The position numbers were made by a program, and so were the translations under genes. A stretch of DNA of 64,000 nucleotides. It comes from Chlorops oryzae (taxonomy: Eukaryota; Arthropoda; Insecta; Diptera; Chloropidae). How positions within the stretch are numbered: position 1 is the first letter of the stretch; every line of letters starts with the position of its first letter. Shown here one piece after another: positions 9,421 through 24,400 of this stretch. The DNA lies in contig CM035806.1 of the NCBI GenBank assembly GCA_020466095.1, forward strand, positions 56,254,916 to 56,318,915, read 5' to 3'. A model generated the notes under the pieces. The model did not search any database. It had not been told where the DNA came from and saw only the letters and a list, made by a program, of their open reading frames with translations.

Positions 9421-12400
9421 ATGGTTGTGGCGCAACAAAAAAGAAGGAACTCACCCAAAACCCCACTGGAGCGGGTGTACGATCTCTGCCGGAAATATGT
9501 GAGCTTTGAATTCGTGAAGTATTTGATTTTCGACCCAGCGGCATTGCCGGTCGTGTCTCTATTGATACTGGCGGCAGAATTCGTATTGAATCTTTTCGTT
9601 ATATGGAGGGTTCCGTACACTGAAATCGATTGGCGAGCTTACATGCAGGAATGCGAGGGCTTTCTCAATGGAACAACGAACTATGAGCTGCTTAGAGGTA
9701 AGTTATCAAGATGTACATATTGTATGATGGCCTAGTTCTGCCATCTGTTCTAATTATAGATTAATGTGTACGTATAGAATGGATACATGATGGAAAGATG
9801 AAGTCTACTTACATGTTTCTTTGCTATTGAAGCAATTTCAGTGCGGCAAATTGAATGGCTTCTCTCTGCATGAATATTTTCAGAAATCAAATTTTCCCAT
9901 ACCAATTTAAAAGCGAAAGAAAACAACTTCTTAAGCGCTCATCCAGGGCAAGTTAGCGTCTAGATAAGAGCACTTCGGTTTCGAATTTTACTATTGCATA
10001 ACTGCAATGCCGAAACGAGCCGAAATACTTTGTGAAGTAGTGGCAAGAAAGATTGCAATATGATCTTCAAGATTAGGTCTTTTTATTTATCCTTCGCTTC
10101 ATCAAAAATGAAGTGATATTTCTTTTCTTTTGGTTTTGGTTTTTGTTTTTGTAACTCCACAATAGAAACGTTGTGTATATGAGTTTAGATTTAACGAATA
10201 TTAGCATCACTGCTCGAAGTTCGACTATACACAAGCAATGCGCTCATCACATACTATTAACAATTGTTTTCTCCTTTTTCATTCTTTAAAAATTAAATTG
10301 TCTAACAAACAAAACAATTTTGGTTAACCACTAAACATAGACTTAAGTTTGGAAAGGAATCCGCCCGAACTGGGCTTCTGAGTGGTTGAAGTGGTTGAAG
10401 ATGTGTTCGTCTTTGTGTCAGTGTTGTTATTTTGCTCAGTTCCTTTGGTTGCTGTTCTAAAACAAAGAAATTAATTAAAACGATTTTCTTCCAACAATGG
10501 ACGTGAATTCTATTTACGTAGATTTCTTGCTTCCATCATGACGTGATGCAATACCATTTATCTGCCCGGGCGTATCTGTTTCCAATTCTGCATATGCTTC
10601 CATGAGGGCGCGTTGTTCAGGACTCAAATTTTTCGGCACTTCGATTTTAATATTAACATAATGATCGCCATGTCCGTGACTGTTGACCCGTTTCAGACCT
10701 TTTCCGCGTAGAAATACTTTATGATGGGATGATGTTCCAGTGGGTATATTCAGCACTTGATCCTCATACACTCCCTGTACTCGTATCGTGCCGCCCAAAA
10801 CAGCTTGTGCCAATGATATGGAGGCTTCGGTATGAACATCGGCTCCATCGCGCCGAAAATATTTACTCGGCTCTACGCGAAATGTTATAAAGAGCTCTTT
10901 TCGTCCAACCTGCATGCGTACGGTTTGTCCATTTTCGATGCCAGCCGGTACAGGTACATTGACTTTCTTACGTTGTACAGTTTGCCCTTTGCCTTCACAC
11001 TCGGTACAAGGGTATTTTATGTACTGTCGTGTGCCTTGACAGTAACGGCATGTAGAACGCATAACAAAAGGTCCAGTTGATATAGTCTCCATGCCGGTGC
11101 CGTTACAATACTGACAACGTCCAGGCTTTGTACCCGGTTCACATCTCGAGCCACTACATTTCGGACAAGTATCAACGACATTAACGTTAATATCCTTATT
11201 GACACCACGAGCCGCTTGCGAGAATGTCAGGTCCATGACAACCTCCTGGGCACCACCAAAACCGAATTTCGAATCCGAAAAATCATCAAAACTCTGATTG
11301 CTAAAGCCACCGCCTTCACCGAAGATCTTGCGAAACAGCTCTTCAGGGTCTATTGTACTGTGGAATTGCCAGTTTTGTGAAAAGCCCTGTGGACCAAAGC
11401 CGCCGGCAGCGGGGCCAGCCCCGGCACGATTCATATTCTCCGTTGTCTGTCCGTACATATCGTACTCGCGCCGCTTTTGATCATCACTCAACACCTCATA
11501 GGCTTCGGATACTTCTTGGAATTTGCGTCCCGATTCGGGATCTCCCTTATTCGTATCGGGATGATATTTTTTCGCCAATTGATAGTACGCTTTCTTGATG
11601 TCCTTCGCTGACGCATTCTTGGCAACTCCCAATATTTGGTAATAGTCCTTGGCATTCAGACGACTTGCAGAATGGAACTGACGTCGTTGCAGCAAAATAT
11701 TCGCCAAAAGTGGTCGTACATAGCCAAACTTATACGGTGTTAAGAGCAAGGTACTGTTGTTGTTGTTGTTGTCGTTGCGGCTGCTGCTGTTCCATTCCTC
11801 CACATGCTCTTGTTGCGTCGTTCGCTTTTGTGGCGCACACGCGCGTATTGAGATTTGTCGAATAACACGAAAATTTATTTGGCCGCACTTAATCATTTTC
11901 GAAATAAAAAATATATTTTTCTGTTGCGGCAACCAAAACTTCTCCAACAACAACAAATTTTATTCAACTTTTCCTTCGCAGTCGACGTTTAGGGCTGTAA
12001 CAAACCGCATGCATTCGTTACTTAGTGGCGGGTGCGCCATATAGTACCGAGTAACGAAACGCTACTCACGAAAATATTTCGTTACTCGTACTATTCTTAC
12101 GTTGCGATTTTTCAGCTTAGGCGACGTCATGATAGGGGAATATCAGTTTTAAAAACGCGGTTGTAATTTGGTTTCAAATGCAAACGCAATATTTTGTCTT
12201 GTGTAAAAGCAAACGAAAATTCATAATGCGACTACTCGCATTACTAACGCTTACTTCTAATGAATTTTGTTAGGAGATGGCCGCTATTTTCAGTACTTCA
12301 AAATTCTTGTGTTATTCATTAGGTAAAAGAGTGTATGACCCTAGTCCGCATGAAAACTTCATTTGGGCAAAAATTACATGCTGGCTGGCTGAAATGAATC

Positions 12401-15400
12401 AAACGTGCATAATTATTTCATTTGAAAATATAGTATATGCTGCTAACATGAATGAAAATATCATTTGGAAAAAAAAAATATATAATTAAATGATAATCGG
12501 ATAATCGGTAGAACTGAAATCAATTTTATTCTCTTGATTGATGTCTCAGCCCATCACAGTCTCATCTCTAGTTTGTAGGAACCAATTAAGTTCGAACGAA
12601 TTTTCATTAACCGTTACTTCAGCGCACATGAGAGCTGTCTCGTTGTAACTTTTTGTTATATCCCAGCCGGAAATTTCACTACTTTTGCAGTACTTCCCGA
12701 AGTGGTGAAAATTCATACTGCGACTACTCGCATTACTAACCCTTATTTCTAATGAATTTTGTTAGCAGATGGCTGCTATTTTCAATACTGTAAAATTCAT
12801 GTGTTATTCATTAGGTAAAGAAGCTTATGGCCCTAAATCGCATGAAAACTTCATTTGAGAAAAGAGTACATGCTGGCTGACTGAAATGAATCAAACGTGC
12901 ATAATTCTTTCATTTGAAAATAGAGTATATGCTGCTAACATGAATGAAAATATCATTTGGAAACAAATATATGGAGCTAACGCGAATGAGAATTTGAAAA
13001 AATAGTATACGCCGCGGGGACCTGAGAGGAGAAGAAAAAGAGTATTTCAAAAAAATTGGTGGATATGGCCATATTTCGTCACTTCGTGACTGTGACGCAT
13101 TATCGCCTTTGGAAAGGCTTAAGAGTGTTAGTTACCAGGCCGGTTTAAGTAAATTCTTAGCTTTCGCTTAAATTTTCGTAGTTACCAAATCAATTAAACC
13201 CGGTTTATTGCCCCATCGAAGCAGTCATAAATTTTAAGAATGAAAATGTTGGAAAATTCGAAGAGAGCAGAGAAATTTAAACAAAAAACATATGTTTAAA
13301 AATAATACTAAAGAAAAAACTGCTTTTGTTCAAATTTTAACGTTTTTCCGTCGGCCTGCTAGTTTGAAAGTGTTTTCGAAAATAGCAAAAACCATATTTT
13401 TGGGGCTTAAATTTCAAAATGTGGCAGCACAATGTCGAATATGGAATTCTCTAAGACCAGTTTAATTTGACTTGGTAACTACCACTTTTACTTCGAAAGA
13501 TTAAGATTTAGCCTTAGCTTAAACTTTTTGGTAACTACCACCCTAAGAGTTTAAATTCTTAAAACATCTTAAGTTCAAATAAATTATAAAACTTTTGAGA
13601 ATTGTAGCGCACAGATTGAAAAATATCTTGTCATGACAATTTCATAGGATCTGCATTGAAAATAGAAGTATGCAACCCTCTTTCAAATGAAAATTTCATT
13701 TGAAGAAGAGTCTTGCAACGCGCTCTTGCTTTTGTGATATTTTCACTGGAAGATCACTCGAAAAAGCACCAATTGCCCTCTTTACATATGAGTGCTTCAC
13801 TTCTTCTGCACTAATGATTTTTTCATGCATGCGATAATGTCCGACTGGGTTAATAATACGCTATTTACGCGTTAAGACATTGCGATAATGAAACAAATTT
13901 TCGTTGGCAAAGGAGGCAAGGGGAAGAGAGAAAAACGCTACCATACCACATCCCCGTGCGTTCCTAGCCCACAATAAGTGTATTTCATTATCGAAATGTC
14001 TTAACGTGTAAATGGCCTCTAATCTAAACGCGAGCTTTCAGGTTGCTCTAGTACCACAAGTTATTTAATATTTTTACACGCACGCGATCGATTCGTTTTT
14101 CTAACATAACATAGCTCTTTAAAGCTGCAATCATTCATGGCATAAGACGGCATAACAGAACATAACATAACATAAAATAACATAAGCGCTTTTTGAGTAG
14201 TCAGTGAAGACATAAGAAAACATAAGAGCACAGAAGAGGCAATGTTGTAATTTGCGCACATTGCGGAAAGGGGGTAAAAATTATTTCCACAATTTCTCAA
14301 GAAATAATTAACAAACGCTTGTAAATCAGTTCGGGACATGCCGAAAAGTAATTAAATATATTTTGCTTTCATAGAAAATTATATGCTTAATACTATTTTA
14401 ATATATTACAACATTAGTAATTGTGGCTTTTCGAGATTTTCATAAAAAGGGCAAATGTGGCAGCTTTGGGAAGGAGTTGGCAGCACAAATTCAAATCAGC
14501 TGGCTCGAACTTACATAAGACGGCATAAGAAAAATCTGTTTTCTACAGCTTCTTCTGTTCTGTTATGTTATGTTATGCCATCACTGACCACTTGCATACA
14601 ACATGTATTGAATAGATAGAACCAGCTGATTATGCTATGTTATGTTATGCCGTCTTATGCCATGAATGATTGCAGCTTAAGAAATATCAGAAGTAACTGG
14701 TAACGATAAGACGGTAATGAGTATTAATTGTTAAAGTAACGAATACATACGGGTCCTGTTTTTTCGTTACTTTTTGAACTTCAAAAAGAGTTAGTCGCCG
14801 TTCATATTATGTGACAAGACAAGCGAGTGACACGGTTCACAGTGGGGAACTTGCGGAAAAAGTCACTTTTTCGACTAATGTTATTCAAAAATTTAATGAT
14901 GCAGTTTGATAGTGGATTGTTTGACAAAGAGAAATCTGAAATTGGTTTCCGTAAAATCTTATATTTTGCCTTCGAAAGAGTTATGCGAGTTCAGCTGAAA
15001 ATTGTACGGCAAAATGAATGAAAGTTTGCATGTAATTTAGTAACGTGTATATGGAAGAAATATTTGCTTATGCATTTAATTTTTCACAAAAAAATACAAA
15101 CTAGCTGATTGACGTAAGTGGTTGAATATATATGTGTGATACAAAAGTGCACTAAAAAATGAAGTTTTTGCAATTTTCGTTGGAGAAAAAAAAGGTAGGT
15201 ACGTCTATCTGCAAAAAAGTGAAAAGTAAAGGTAGAAACACTCACCTGCAAAGCTGATGGTTTCGCTAAAAGAAACAAATAATAATTGAAAATATCTTGA
15301 ACTGGCAGCTTTGCGAGTATTTAATGCAATTTTCCAAACAATAGCAATACTACAGCTGTCAAAATAGCACAGAAATCTAAATTCTATAGAACGCTATGCC

Positions 15401-18400
15401 ATGCTATGCTATGCTAATTTTTGACTGTTCGCTTTCATACATTTTCATGTATTTTGATTTATATGTATGTGACAGATGGCACTGCGGCGCAGTGCGTGAG
15501 TGTTTCTACCTTAAGAGTCACTTCTTTCAGTTTCAGAAATAAAATTCACAAAACAATATTTTGAAAAACTTACAAATTAGCTAACGGAGTTATGCAAATT
15601 TCAACGCATTTTAGCGGAAAAAGCTATGGGCCTATGGGAGGTACCCCTAGGCTTTGACCGATTTTAATAATTTTTGACACATATCCATATTTTTGCATAG
15701 CCAACATTCTGACTGAGTTTTGTTAAAATCGGTTGACTTTTGGAGCTAGCTACCATACAAAGCTATAACTGTGGGTCTATGGGAGGTACCCCTAGGGTTT
15801 GACCAATTTTGACAAATTTTTGATTTGGTCTTAGTTACATTCATAAAATGCCATTTTTTACTTTCATTGGGCTACTCCTTCTACTTTTTCCAAGAAATGT
15901 ATGAGGCTTTGCCACTTTCCGGTGGTTGTAAGCAAGGAATGTTCGAGGTAGAGACAGGGGTACGTGTCGTACGTACTCTGCGACACGCTTTGTGCTTGTC
16001 CTTCTTATCATAAAAATAGTGCTGCCGTATCTGGGTAAATATTCTCTTTTTATGAAGAAACATATTTACAGGTTTCCGAAAAAATTTAAAAAGCTAATTT
16101 ATAAGTATTGAATACAAAAAAATTTTGAGAATAGCAGACACTTTTTCAAAAAAAGAACCTTTGTACCAACATCCTAACGGAAAAAGGTAAGCAAAGTAAG
16201 TTAAATATTCAACATAACTACCCATTACGTTAGCAATGATTTTTTGTACAGGGATGTGCATTACCATTGTAATTGAAACTGTAAGCACATGTAAATTTGC
16301 ACATGTTGTTGATAGAAAATATACCAAATATCTTCTACTCCTTACAGTTTCGATAACTTGGTAATGCATAGTTCCACTTCTTTGAATTTATCAGAGCTCG
16401 AAAATAACAATTGATTTTTTCAAAATCTCCCAAAATAACTCTTATCTGATGAGAATTTAGAAATCGTCAGAGATACACAGAAATATTTTGACAGGGCTTT
16501 TTTGATTTTTCTCAGAAGAAACCTTTAATTCGACGAAATAAAAATTTTTCTCAGTAAGCGAGATATATAAGAGAGCGAAAAAAGATAAATCTCACTTTGT
16601 GAGCATAAACAGAAAACGTGAACAAATATAATTTTTTTTAAAAATAATTATAAAGTTTTGTGCAAAAGGTTAAAGGTTATTCTAAGCGAGAGGAGATACA
16701 CTTTTAATGAAAACACATTAGAAAGTTTGCTTTTAGTTAAGTTAAAATCATAACAATTAAACAGAATATTGTCCAATTTTTTTTTAAATACTTGTTTTTT
16801 TTTTTTTATTTGCAGAAGAATAAAAGACAAATGTCGAAATTTTTACTCAATAAACTAAAAACTTAAACTAATTCTATTCATTTGCATTTTCTCTGAGAAC
16901 AATTTTTTAAGTTGTTTCAAATTGGGAAAGTATCGGAGATAAACCGAAACAAAAAAAGGTTGATAATTATTTTCGAGCTCTGGAATTTATAAATGAATCA
17001 TTAAACTACAAAGTTCATGTATTACGTATTTTCCCGTTGGGATATTTTGTCTAAAACCGTGATAATAATTTATTTCTCTTATTTCAAGAGCTTAGGAGAT
17101 TTTTTAGTTCAGATTGTAGGTATTTAAAAATATATTTTCTGGCAGCACCGTATAAAACCACCCTGCAAGACATGCCTACCCGAAACACTAATACAGTTGA
17201 AAAAAATTTTATGAACACTAATCCAAATAAAATAAAAAGTTTAGGGTATGATATGAGTGAGAGCGAGTAGGATAAAAGCCTTTGTTAAATTACGTATGCG
17301 TAAAAGAGACGGCTGATGTAAGCGGCTTTGTGCTATGCGAAAGTAAAGTTTTTCATGCTATAATACCGACTACTTGTTAAGAATTTTTTTTGGACTAGAT
17401 GAAGCATCACTATGGAATAAAAATTGTTAAGTCGAAAGAATGTTTTTGGACTTGCAGCTCTTTACAGAATTTTATCTTTTTTCACAGCATTACTTAGTTT
17501 TGACGCTAGCCCTAAAATATTCTACCGTTAAGGAGGCTTGCCAAAAAGTGATACCTCTTTTCAAAGGAATGCCTAAGGCATTTCCGTGAGGCTTTCCATA
17601 CACCTACCTAAAAGGCTGCCTGATAACACTAGTTTACAGCCATTTTGTACAGGAAACACCACTCTACTTTTCTTATAGATTTTGCGTCCCTGAATGCGAA
17701 AACCTCATCGAAAATTTTTTGAATGGTTTGGTTTTTGAGATATGACCATTTGAAATTTTGGCTCTTTTTTTTCAAAAGTACTTTCATTTGATGGATTATA
17801 TCTCGAGATAGAAACAAACTACCTAGTTAAATGATATACTAACTTAAAGAATATAAAATTTTAAATCAAAATATGTCCCTTTTTTATGATATTATGGTAC
17901 AGTGTCAATGTAACATAAGCCAAAAGTTCAAAAATATATATTTTCGATACAAGTGTCGAAATGAAGCTTTTTTTTTGCACGAGTGGTAAATGTTGTAAAA
18001 CGAGGCGCAGCACGGTGAAAGATTCCATCAAGAAATGAAGACTATCGAAAGACGCTACCAGGTATTTTGGAACGAAAGAATGATGGGAGATTATATTTGA
18101 TTTCTTATACGCGAATCAAATAGCGAAGAGAACAAAAGACAAAAGAAAACATCAAACTATTTATAATTTTCGTTTGCTTCATTGATTTTGATAGCTTAAA
18201 AAATGTAAAGCATACTTTATTGAGTAAAATAAATGAAGAGACTTTCATAATTTTAAAAATGTTAAAGCATACTCGTTGGTGTAAACGAAAGAAGCACTTT
18301 GAAAGTTGCACATAAATGGTCATAACTTCAATATTAACCCATAGATTTTATTCGTTGGTATCACGTTTTCTTCACAACGGTTCATTTTATACGTGTGGTT

Positions 18401-21400
18401 TTTCAAAAAAAAAATACAGTCTTAGGATTTGTATTTTTTAAATTTAAACATGATATTTTTTTCTTAATTTTGAATAGAAAAAAATATTTTTTTGAACTTT
18501 TGGCTTATGTTACATTGACACTGTACCATAATATCATAAAAAAGGGACATATTTTGATTTAAAATTTTATATTCTTTAAGTTAGTACATCATTTAACTAG
18601 GTAGTTTGTTTCTATCTCGAGATATGATCCATCAAATGAAAGTACTTTTGAAAAAAAAGAGCCAACATTTCAAATGGTCATATCTCAAAAACCAAACCAT
18701 TCAAAAAATTTTCGATGGGGTTTTCGGATTGAGGGACCCAAAATCTATGAAAAAAGTGGAGCGGGATCAACTGTACATTTATTTTTTTTAATTTTGTAAA
18801 CTAGTGTAATACTACTGATATACACATGATGTCTAACGAATTTTGTTGTCAATAGTATTGGGTATTTCACTCGTGAAACAGTCAGTATGCCTACCATGAA
18901 AAAGCAAGGCAACTGTATCTCAAAACATATGCGAGTGTTCATATGAACGAAAAGGATAAATTCTTACACGTACATTTGTTTCAGGTAGTTTTTTCACACT
19001 GCCCTTAAGGAGCTAATAGAATCTTTTTCAAATTGATTACCAAAAAGTATAGTTAGCGCTATTAGTTAAATCTCCTGGTAATTAACAGGTAGTGTGTTTG
19101 CAGGGCAATTTCTTCTTCTCCTTCATATGTCGCAGAGACAATTTTTACTAATAGTGCCCTTTTACATTAGGGCAACTATTGCCGGCAATTTTTTGGTTTA
19201 TAGGCGAGACGAAGCGCGGGGATGTAGACCCGCTAAACATTTTATTGAGTCTGAAAATTTTAGAGTCTAAAAAGAGTATTAATTTATACTGATTTTAAAG
19301 TCCTCATAAATAAGAGTCTTAAAAAAGTATAAAAGAATTATGCATTTGACCGTTTTTTTACTAGCGGTATTCACTATCCAGTGCATTTGGCCGTGCATTT
19401 AAGCATGAGCAAAATTTTTATGCTTTTTTGCTCTTTACACTAACAAAATGTACACGTATGCATATGCTCCGATTTTGCACAAATGCTCCGCCTAAACCTA
19501 GTGCAAAAATCAGTTTCGTGCATGTGCACAACTTTCCAGCTGTCTTAGGGATGCTGGGTAAATATCGATCTTTGACGATTCTCGTTGTTCAAAGTCATCT
19601 TTGTTGTATTATAATGTTGAGAGCATATAGTACTATAGATGGCACTTGCCAAGAAACGTGTGTGTTGAATTGAAGTAGGCCCCCTGTGCATGCATTCTTA
19701 TGGAAAAATCAAAAACGTAGCACGCCCCCTGAAAATTCCGGTTCCGGTCTAACAAATATCTTATAATCTTGTAACATGAACTAAAATTTTTGTTAAAAAT
19801 CAGATATATGTGAGTGTTAATCTATGGTTTTTCATAAGAACTCACTTTAGTTTTCAGCAAAATATGTTAGTTTTATACAATTTAAAAAAATAAGATAAAT
19901 TTTTGCTCATATTATTGAGCAACGCTAAAGCAGAGTTCTCATGCGTCGAATATGACCGATTCTCAAAAAGTTTGAATTCCATCACAGAACAGCTGATATG
20001 AAATAGTCAGTGATATCATAACTAAAATTGCTCGATACATAACTAGTGGCTCAAGTACTTATTACATATCATGATAAACAGAATGCATAAACTATATATT
20101 TTTAGATCTCTTCTGAATGAAAAGGGTACAGAATTGCATAAACTATCATAAAAAACTTAAAAAGTTTTACATTAAAAAGAAAACATTAAAAAATTTCAAC
20201 GCAACTATGTTTAGTTACGAAATTGAGTGAATACTCAAAAAATTTTAGCATCACTAGTTCACCACAGAATTCGGTTGTTGTTGTAAGTGTCCCCTATATT
20301 ACTATATGGTTGAGAGTTACTACGCTTTCGGAGTAAATGAACCATAAAATAAGCTTTTGGCAATATCTTAGTATTATCTCCGATTAAAACTGGCCATCGC
20401 TTTAAGGTTCTGAATGCTTGCAACATCGATAATTATAAAACAATGAGCATCCCTAATCCTGCTTGATAAAATATGCACCATGTGCTTCGAAAGTACACTC
20501 CGTTTATTTATTTTTTTTTGACTATTCGTTTGATGGCAGGGACACTATACGATCCACATAAGCGAGGATAGGACAGTGCTGTCGTTCTTGTATCTTAGAA
20601 AGTAGCAAAATGCTTTTAAAACGGTAGTTTTTTTTTTAAATAAGCGGAGTACTTTAAAAAAAAGGAGTTTTTAAGTAATAGAAGAAAAAGAAAGACTAGT
20701 TGGGGATTTCCTTCGAAAACCTCGAACACTCGTAAATCAAGAAGGCTACAAGGCTACTTTTTCGCTTCTTCAATCTTTTCACTTTTAATATTTTTATTAA
20801 ATTTTTTTTTAACTTTCGAACATTCGATTGAATTTATACCTATAGCCCAAAAATGGCATCAGACATACATATGCTTGACGCCAAAAATTATATCGAACTT
20901 ATTGCCTTCACTGTACTTAATATAACTGACGAGATATATTCATGTGTCAGGATTATGCGTTTAACCATCATGTAGGCGCTGTTCCAACGCGTGGGAACTT
21001 CCTGAATTAAATTTAATGGTTTTGTAACAGCTTGTGCTTTCTTAAATTTCTCGCTGGCAATTGAACTGCTTTTAAAAAAGGCTACTATGCGTTTGCATTT
21101 AATTAAAATCGGTTCTAAGCATGGCAACTTTAAAACTTCTTGTACAAGTAAGTTAATGGTGTGCGAAAAACAGGGCAAATGTTTTTTCTGTAGAAGTTCA
21201 CAAGCTTTCTTCATCGTACTGTCGTCCGGCACTATTGAGACCACTTTGTTAATGATGCTCCATTCAGTCAAAACACAGCGAAGGGTGTCGGCTATATTAT
21301 CAGCTTTGTGGTTCGTAGGTGTTAAAAGCTTGTCAGTTGACAAGACAGCGGATTTCAACTGAAAATCGTCATTGACAAAGTGGCAAGTCACAGTGATGTA

Positions 21401-24400
21401 GCCCTCATTCGACTTGGATGTCCATAGGTCTGTTGTAAGGGGCTGTCCATTAATTACGTAAGGACGATTTTGGCCATTCCCTCAGGATGGCTCTAAGCAC
21501 ACACAGAGAAAAAAACACGTAGTAAATTCAAGAGTGCGACGCTCTTAGAGAAAACGCTCTTGAATCTAAAGGATTTAGCTTTTAACCCAACAATGAAAAC
21601 GCTCTTGGCTATCATTTAAGAGTGAAAGTAGTAACATTAATAGTGAATCCTTAGATTTAAATACTTTTGCATTTAAAGTTCGGATTTTTACAGCTAAACT
21701 GTTATTCCAACTACATTTTATTGAATTTGTTAAGAGCGAAACTATTTAAGTTAAGAGCACTGAGCACTAAAAGACATTTCTTTTCGTTCGGTATAATTCT
21801 CATTTGCTTCATAAAATAGGACATATAAGACATTTATTCATCTTAGAACTTTTTAAGCATTGCGAAAGCAGTCACGACCAAGTATTACAGTATGGGAAAG
21901 CCTGTCAAAATGCTATATGGCTCCCAATGCTGTGGTGAAGTTGAGTAAAAATCAGCTGACTGTCAAAAATAAGTCGAAGAATTTGCGATTTTTAAACATG
22001 CCATAACATTATATTATGACCTTTTTTTAGCAAAAATTGAAGTTGCAAACAGCAAAGTAGAGATGCTCCTTCATTTTAGAGTACATTTAAGCATCTGCGA
22101 CCGTCGCAAATCAGTATTCAATATTGCATTTAAATTGAACGACTTCGTCAGCGATGCACAAATACTCTAAGCGCAAAGCTTTTATCGATACTGAACCGAG
22201 TACTCAAAAGAGTTCTTAAAACATAATAAAACCAAATAAAAAGCAAAATAATTCGACATAAAAGGAATTTATATATTTTTAAAATTCATGTTTCAAAATG
22301 AAAAAAGTAAGGGTGTTATAGTAAAGAGAACCTGGCCATAGAATACCTCACTCAGATAAACAGCTATTAAATTTTTAATCGGAGGCTAAATATAAGCTGA
22401 AATTCCTTATTTCATGCAAATATCTCGAAACATTATGACTTAACAGCAGTTCAGACGATCTTTGAGGCTGACTTTAGTGCTGGAGGTACCCTTAAAATTC
22501 GTCCACTTAAGTCAATTTTTGTAGAGGATGTCAACGATTTAAAAAGAAGTATTTATGTCGTCTTTGTTTCAAGCGCCATCTGAATTTTGGGTGTAAAATT
22601 CAATTTTCGAATAACGACTTTTGGCGCGGCCACTTTTCTATATTTGTAATTAACATTTTATGCCCTTAACTAAGTCCAAATAAATAATTCCACTATCGCC
22701 CAATTTTTTGACAAAGACTTAAATTTAAAACTCAACTTTAAGCGATTTAACTCGAAAATCTAGTGTGTTTGTTGTATTTTACGCCGAGATTTAACTAAAT
22801 CGAGGCTAAGCCTCTGTCAACAAATTGGGCATATGTATGTCAAACGATTTTGGTTTTAGGGCAGCATTTATGAATTTTATAAAAAAAAAAACCCTACAAC
22901 GAAGGGATACCTTTGAAAATCAGACAGACAGAAAGTCTCATTTCTAAATGCTAAACGTTCAAATTGTAGTCGCTTACTATTTTCACCATCGATTTGCACT
23001 ATTGACTCGTTCCATTTGGCACCATCTGTTGTCCATGGATGCCACACTAACGTCTAAATTAAACAAGACCAAAAACTCGGAAATCAGTTTTTTATAGCAC
23101 GTGAATTTTTCTAATAATAAAAAGGAAAACTAAATGTTAAAAGAAATTCTAAAGCTTAAAATGGTATAATCATTCTTAAAAAAACCATATTATATCTGAC
23201 TTTCTCCGGTTATAAATGACAAAAAATCCCTTAAAAAAACTAACTCCTTGTACTTGCCCAATTTCTAGAGACGACAACAATGCCCAAAGAGGCATCGTGG
23301 TGGATTGCCTGTTACGCCGTGTGGTTGTTGTAGCCTTTGGTGAACTGCCTATTAGCTTTGTTGAATTGCCTATTAGCTCGTTTCTCATACTGTAATACTT
23401 GGTCACGACAACGGAGTGACAAAATCGGATGAAGTCCATCCGATGGCTATTTTTGGTGTTATGTTAAGAGGAGGAAACACATTTTTCTGAAATTATTTTT
23501 GCGAATAGATAATAAAATTATCTACAGCTGTGCATTTTTAATCAACAGTGTTAGTTTTGGAAATTATTAAAAGTTTTCAATTTTAAATCAAAATTTTCGC
23601 TTTTGGAGATTTTAAAAGCTGTGCATTTCAAATCCACCGTTTTCGCGCTCGGAAATTTTAAAAGCCACCTTTCTTAACGCAACAATTTCGCTCTTAAAAA
23701 AAATAACAGTGATAACATTGTTGGTTTAAAAGCTAAAAACTCTTGAGATCATTTTAAGAGCGAAAATTGTTGGGTTAAGAGCGAAATTGGTATAATTTAC
23801 AGTTATTTTTTTCTCTGTGCAGCCACTTTGACACAGTTGTACGCGTTGCTTATGTCAGCTGAAAATACAAATATCTTCACTTTCTTGTTCTTTCTCACTG
23901 CTATTTCATGAAGGATGTGATTTATACACATAATCGCGGACTTGTTCCTACGGTAGGCGTAGCATGTGTTTGACAGTATGCTCTTTGACTCACACATCTC
24001 ATCTAGTCGCTTTTTGACCAGAAAGTTTATCATTTTAAGGTATACAGCGATAAGCGAGATAGGACGGAAGTTAGTGATGTCAGACATATCCTTGTCCTTC
24101 TTTGAAATAGGGACTATATTGATGATGCGCCATTTGTCGGGAATTTGATTAGTCGCGAACACTTGATTTAAGGCAGCAAGAAGGTATTTTAGCGAACAGT
24201 CTGATAGCGCTTTGATCATGTAGTACGTTACTCTGTCATGGCCACCAGCCACTTTATTCGATTTGGCAAAGATAATATCAAGAAATTCATTCATTTCAAA
24301 CACTGGGGTAACACCTGCCGGTGGAGGAAGATTAGGCTCAAAGAGTTGAGGAGAGGGAGGAACTTGACTCTTAAAGAATTCCAAGTACTCAAATTTCTTG

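Noticed and set aside
14123..14676. piggyBac assignment for the TTAA-flanked element
   Set aside because: TTAA is present on both sides, but the termini do not resemble piggyBac ends and TTAA is common in AT-rich DNA.
17629..18791. Two similar 60-residue open frames in inverted orientation ([10 protein letters not shown] and [10 protein letters not shown])
   Set aside because: They are the two arms of one foldback element read on opposite strands. The frame is short, lacks a domain, and mirrors the DNA repeat.
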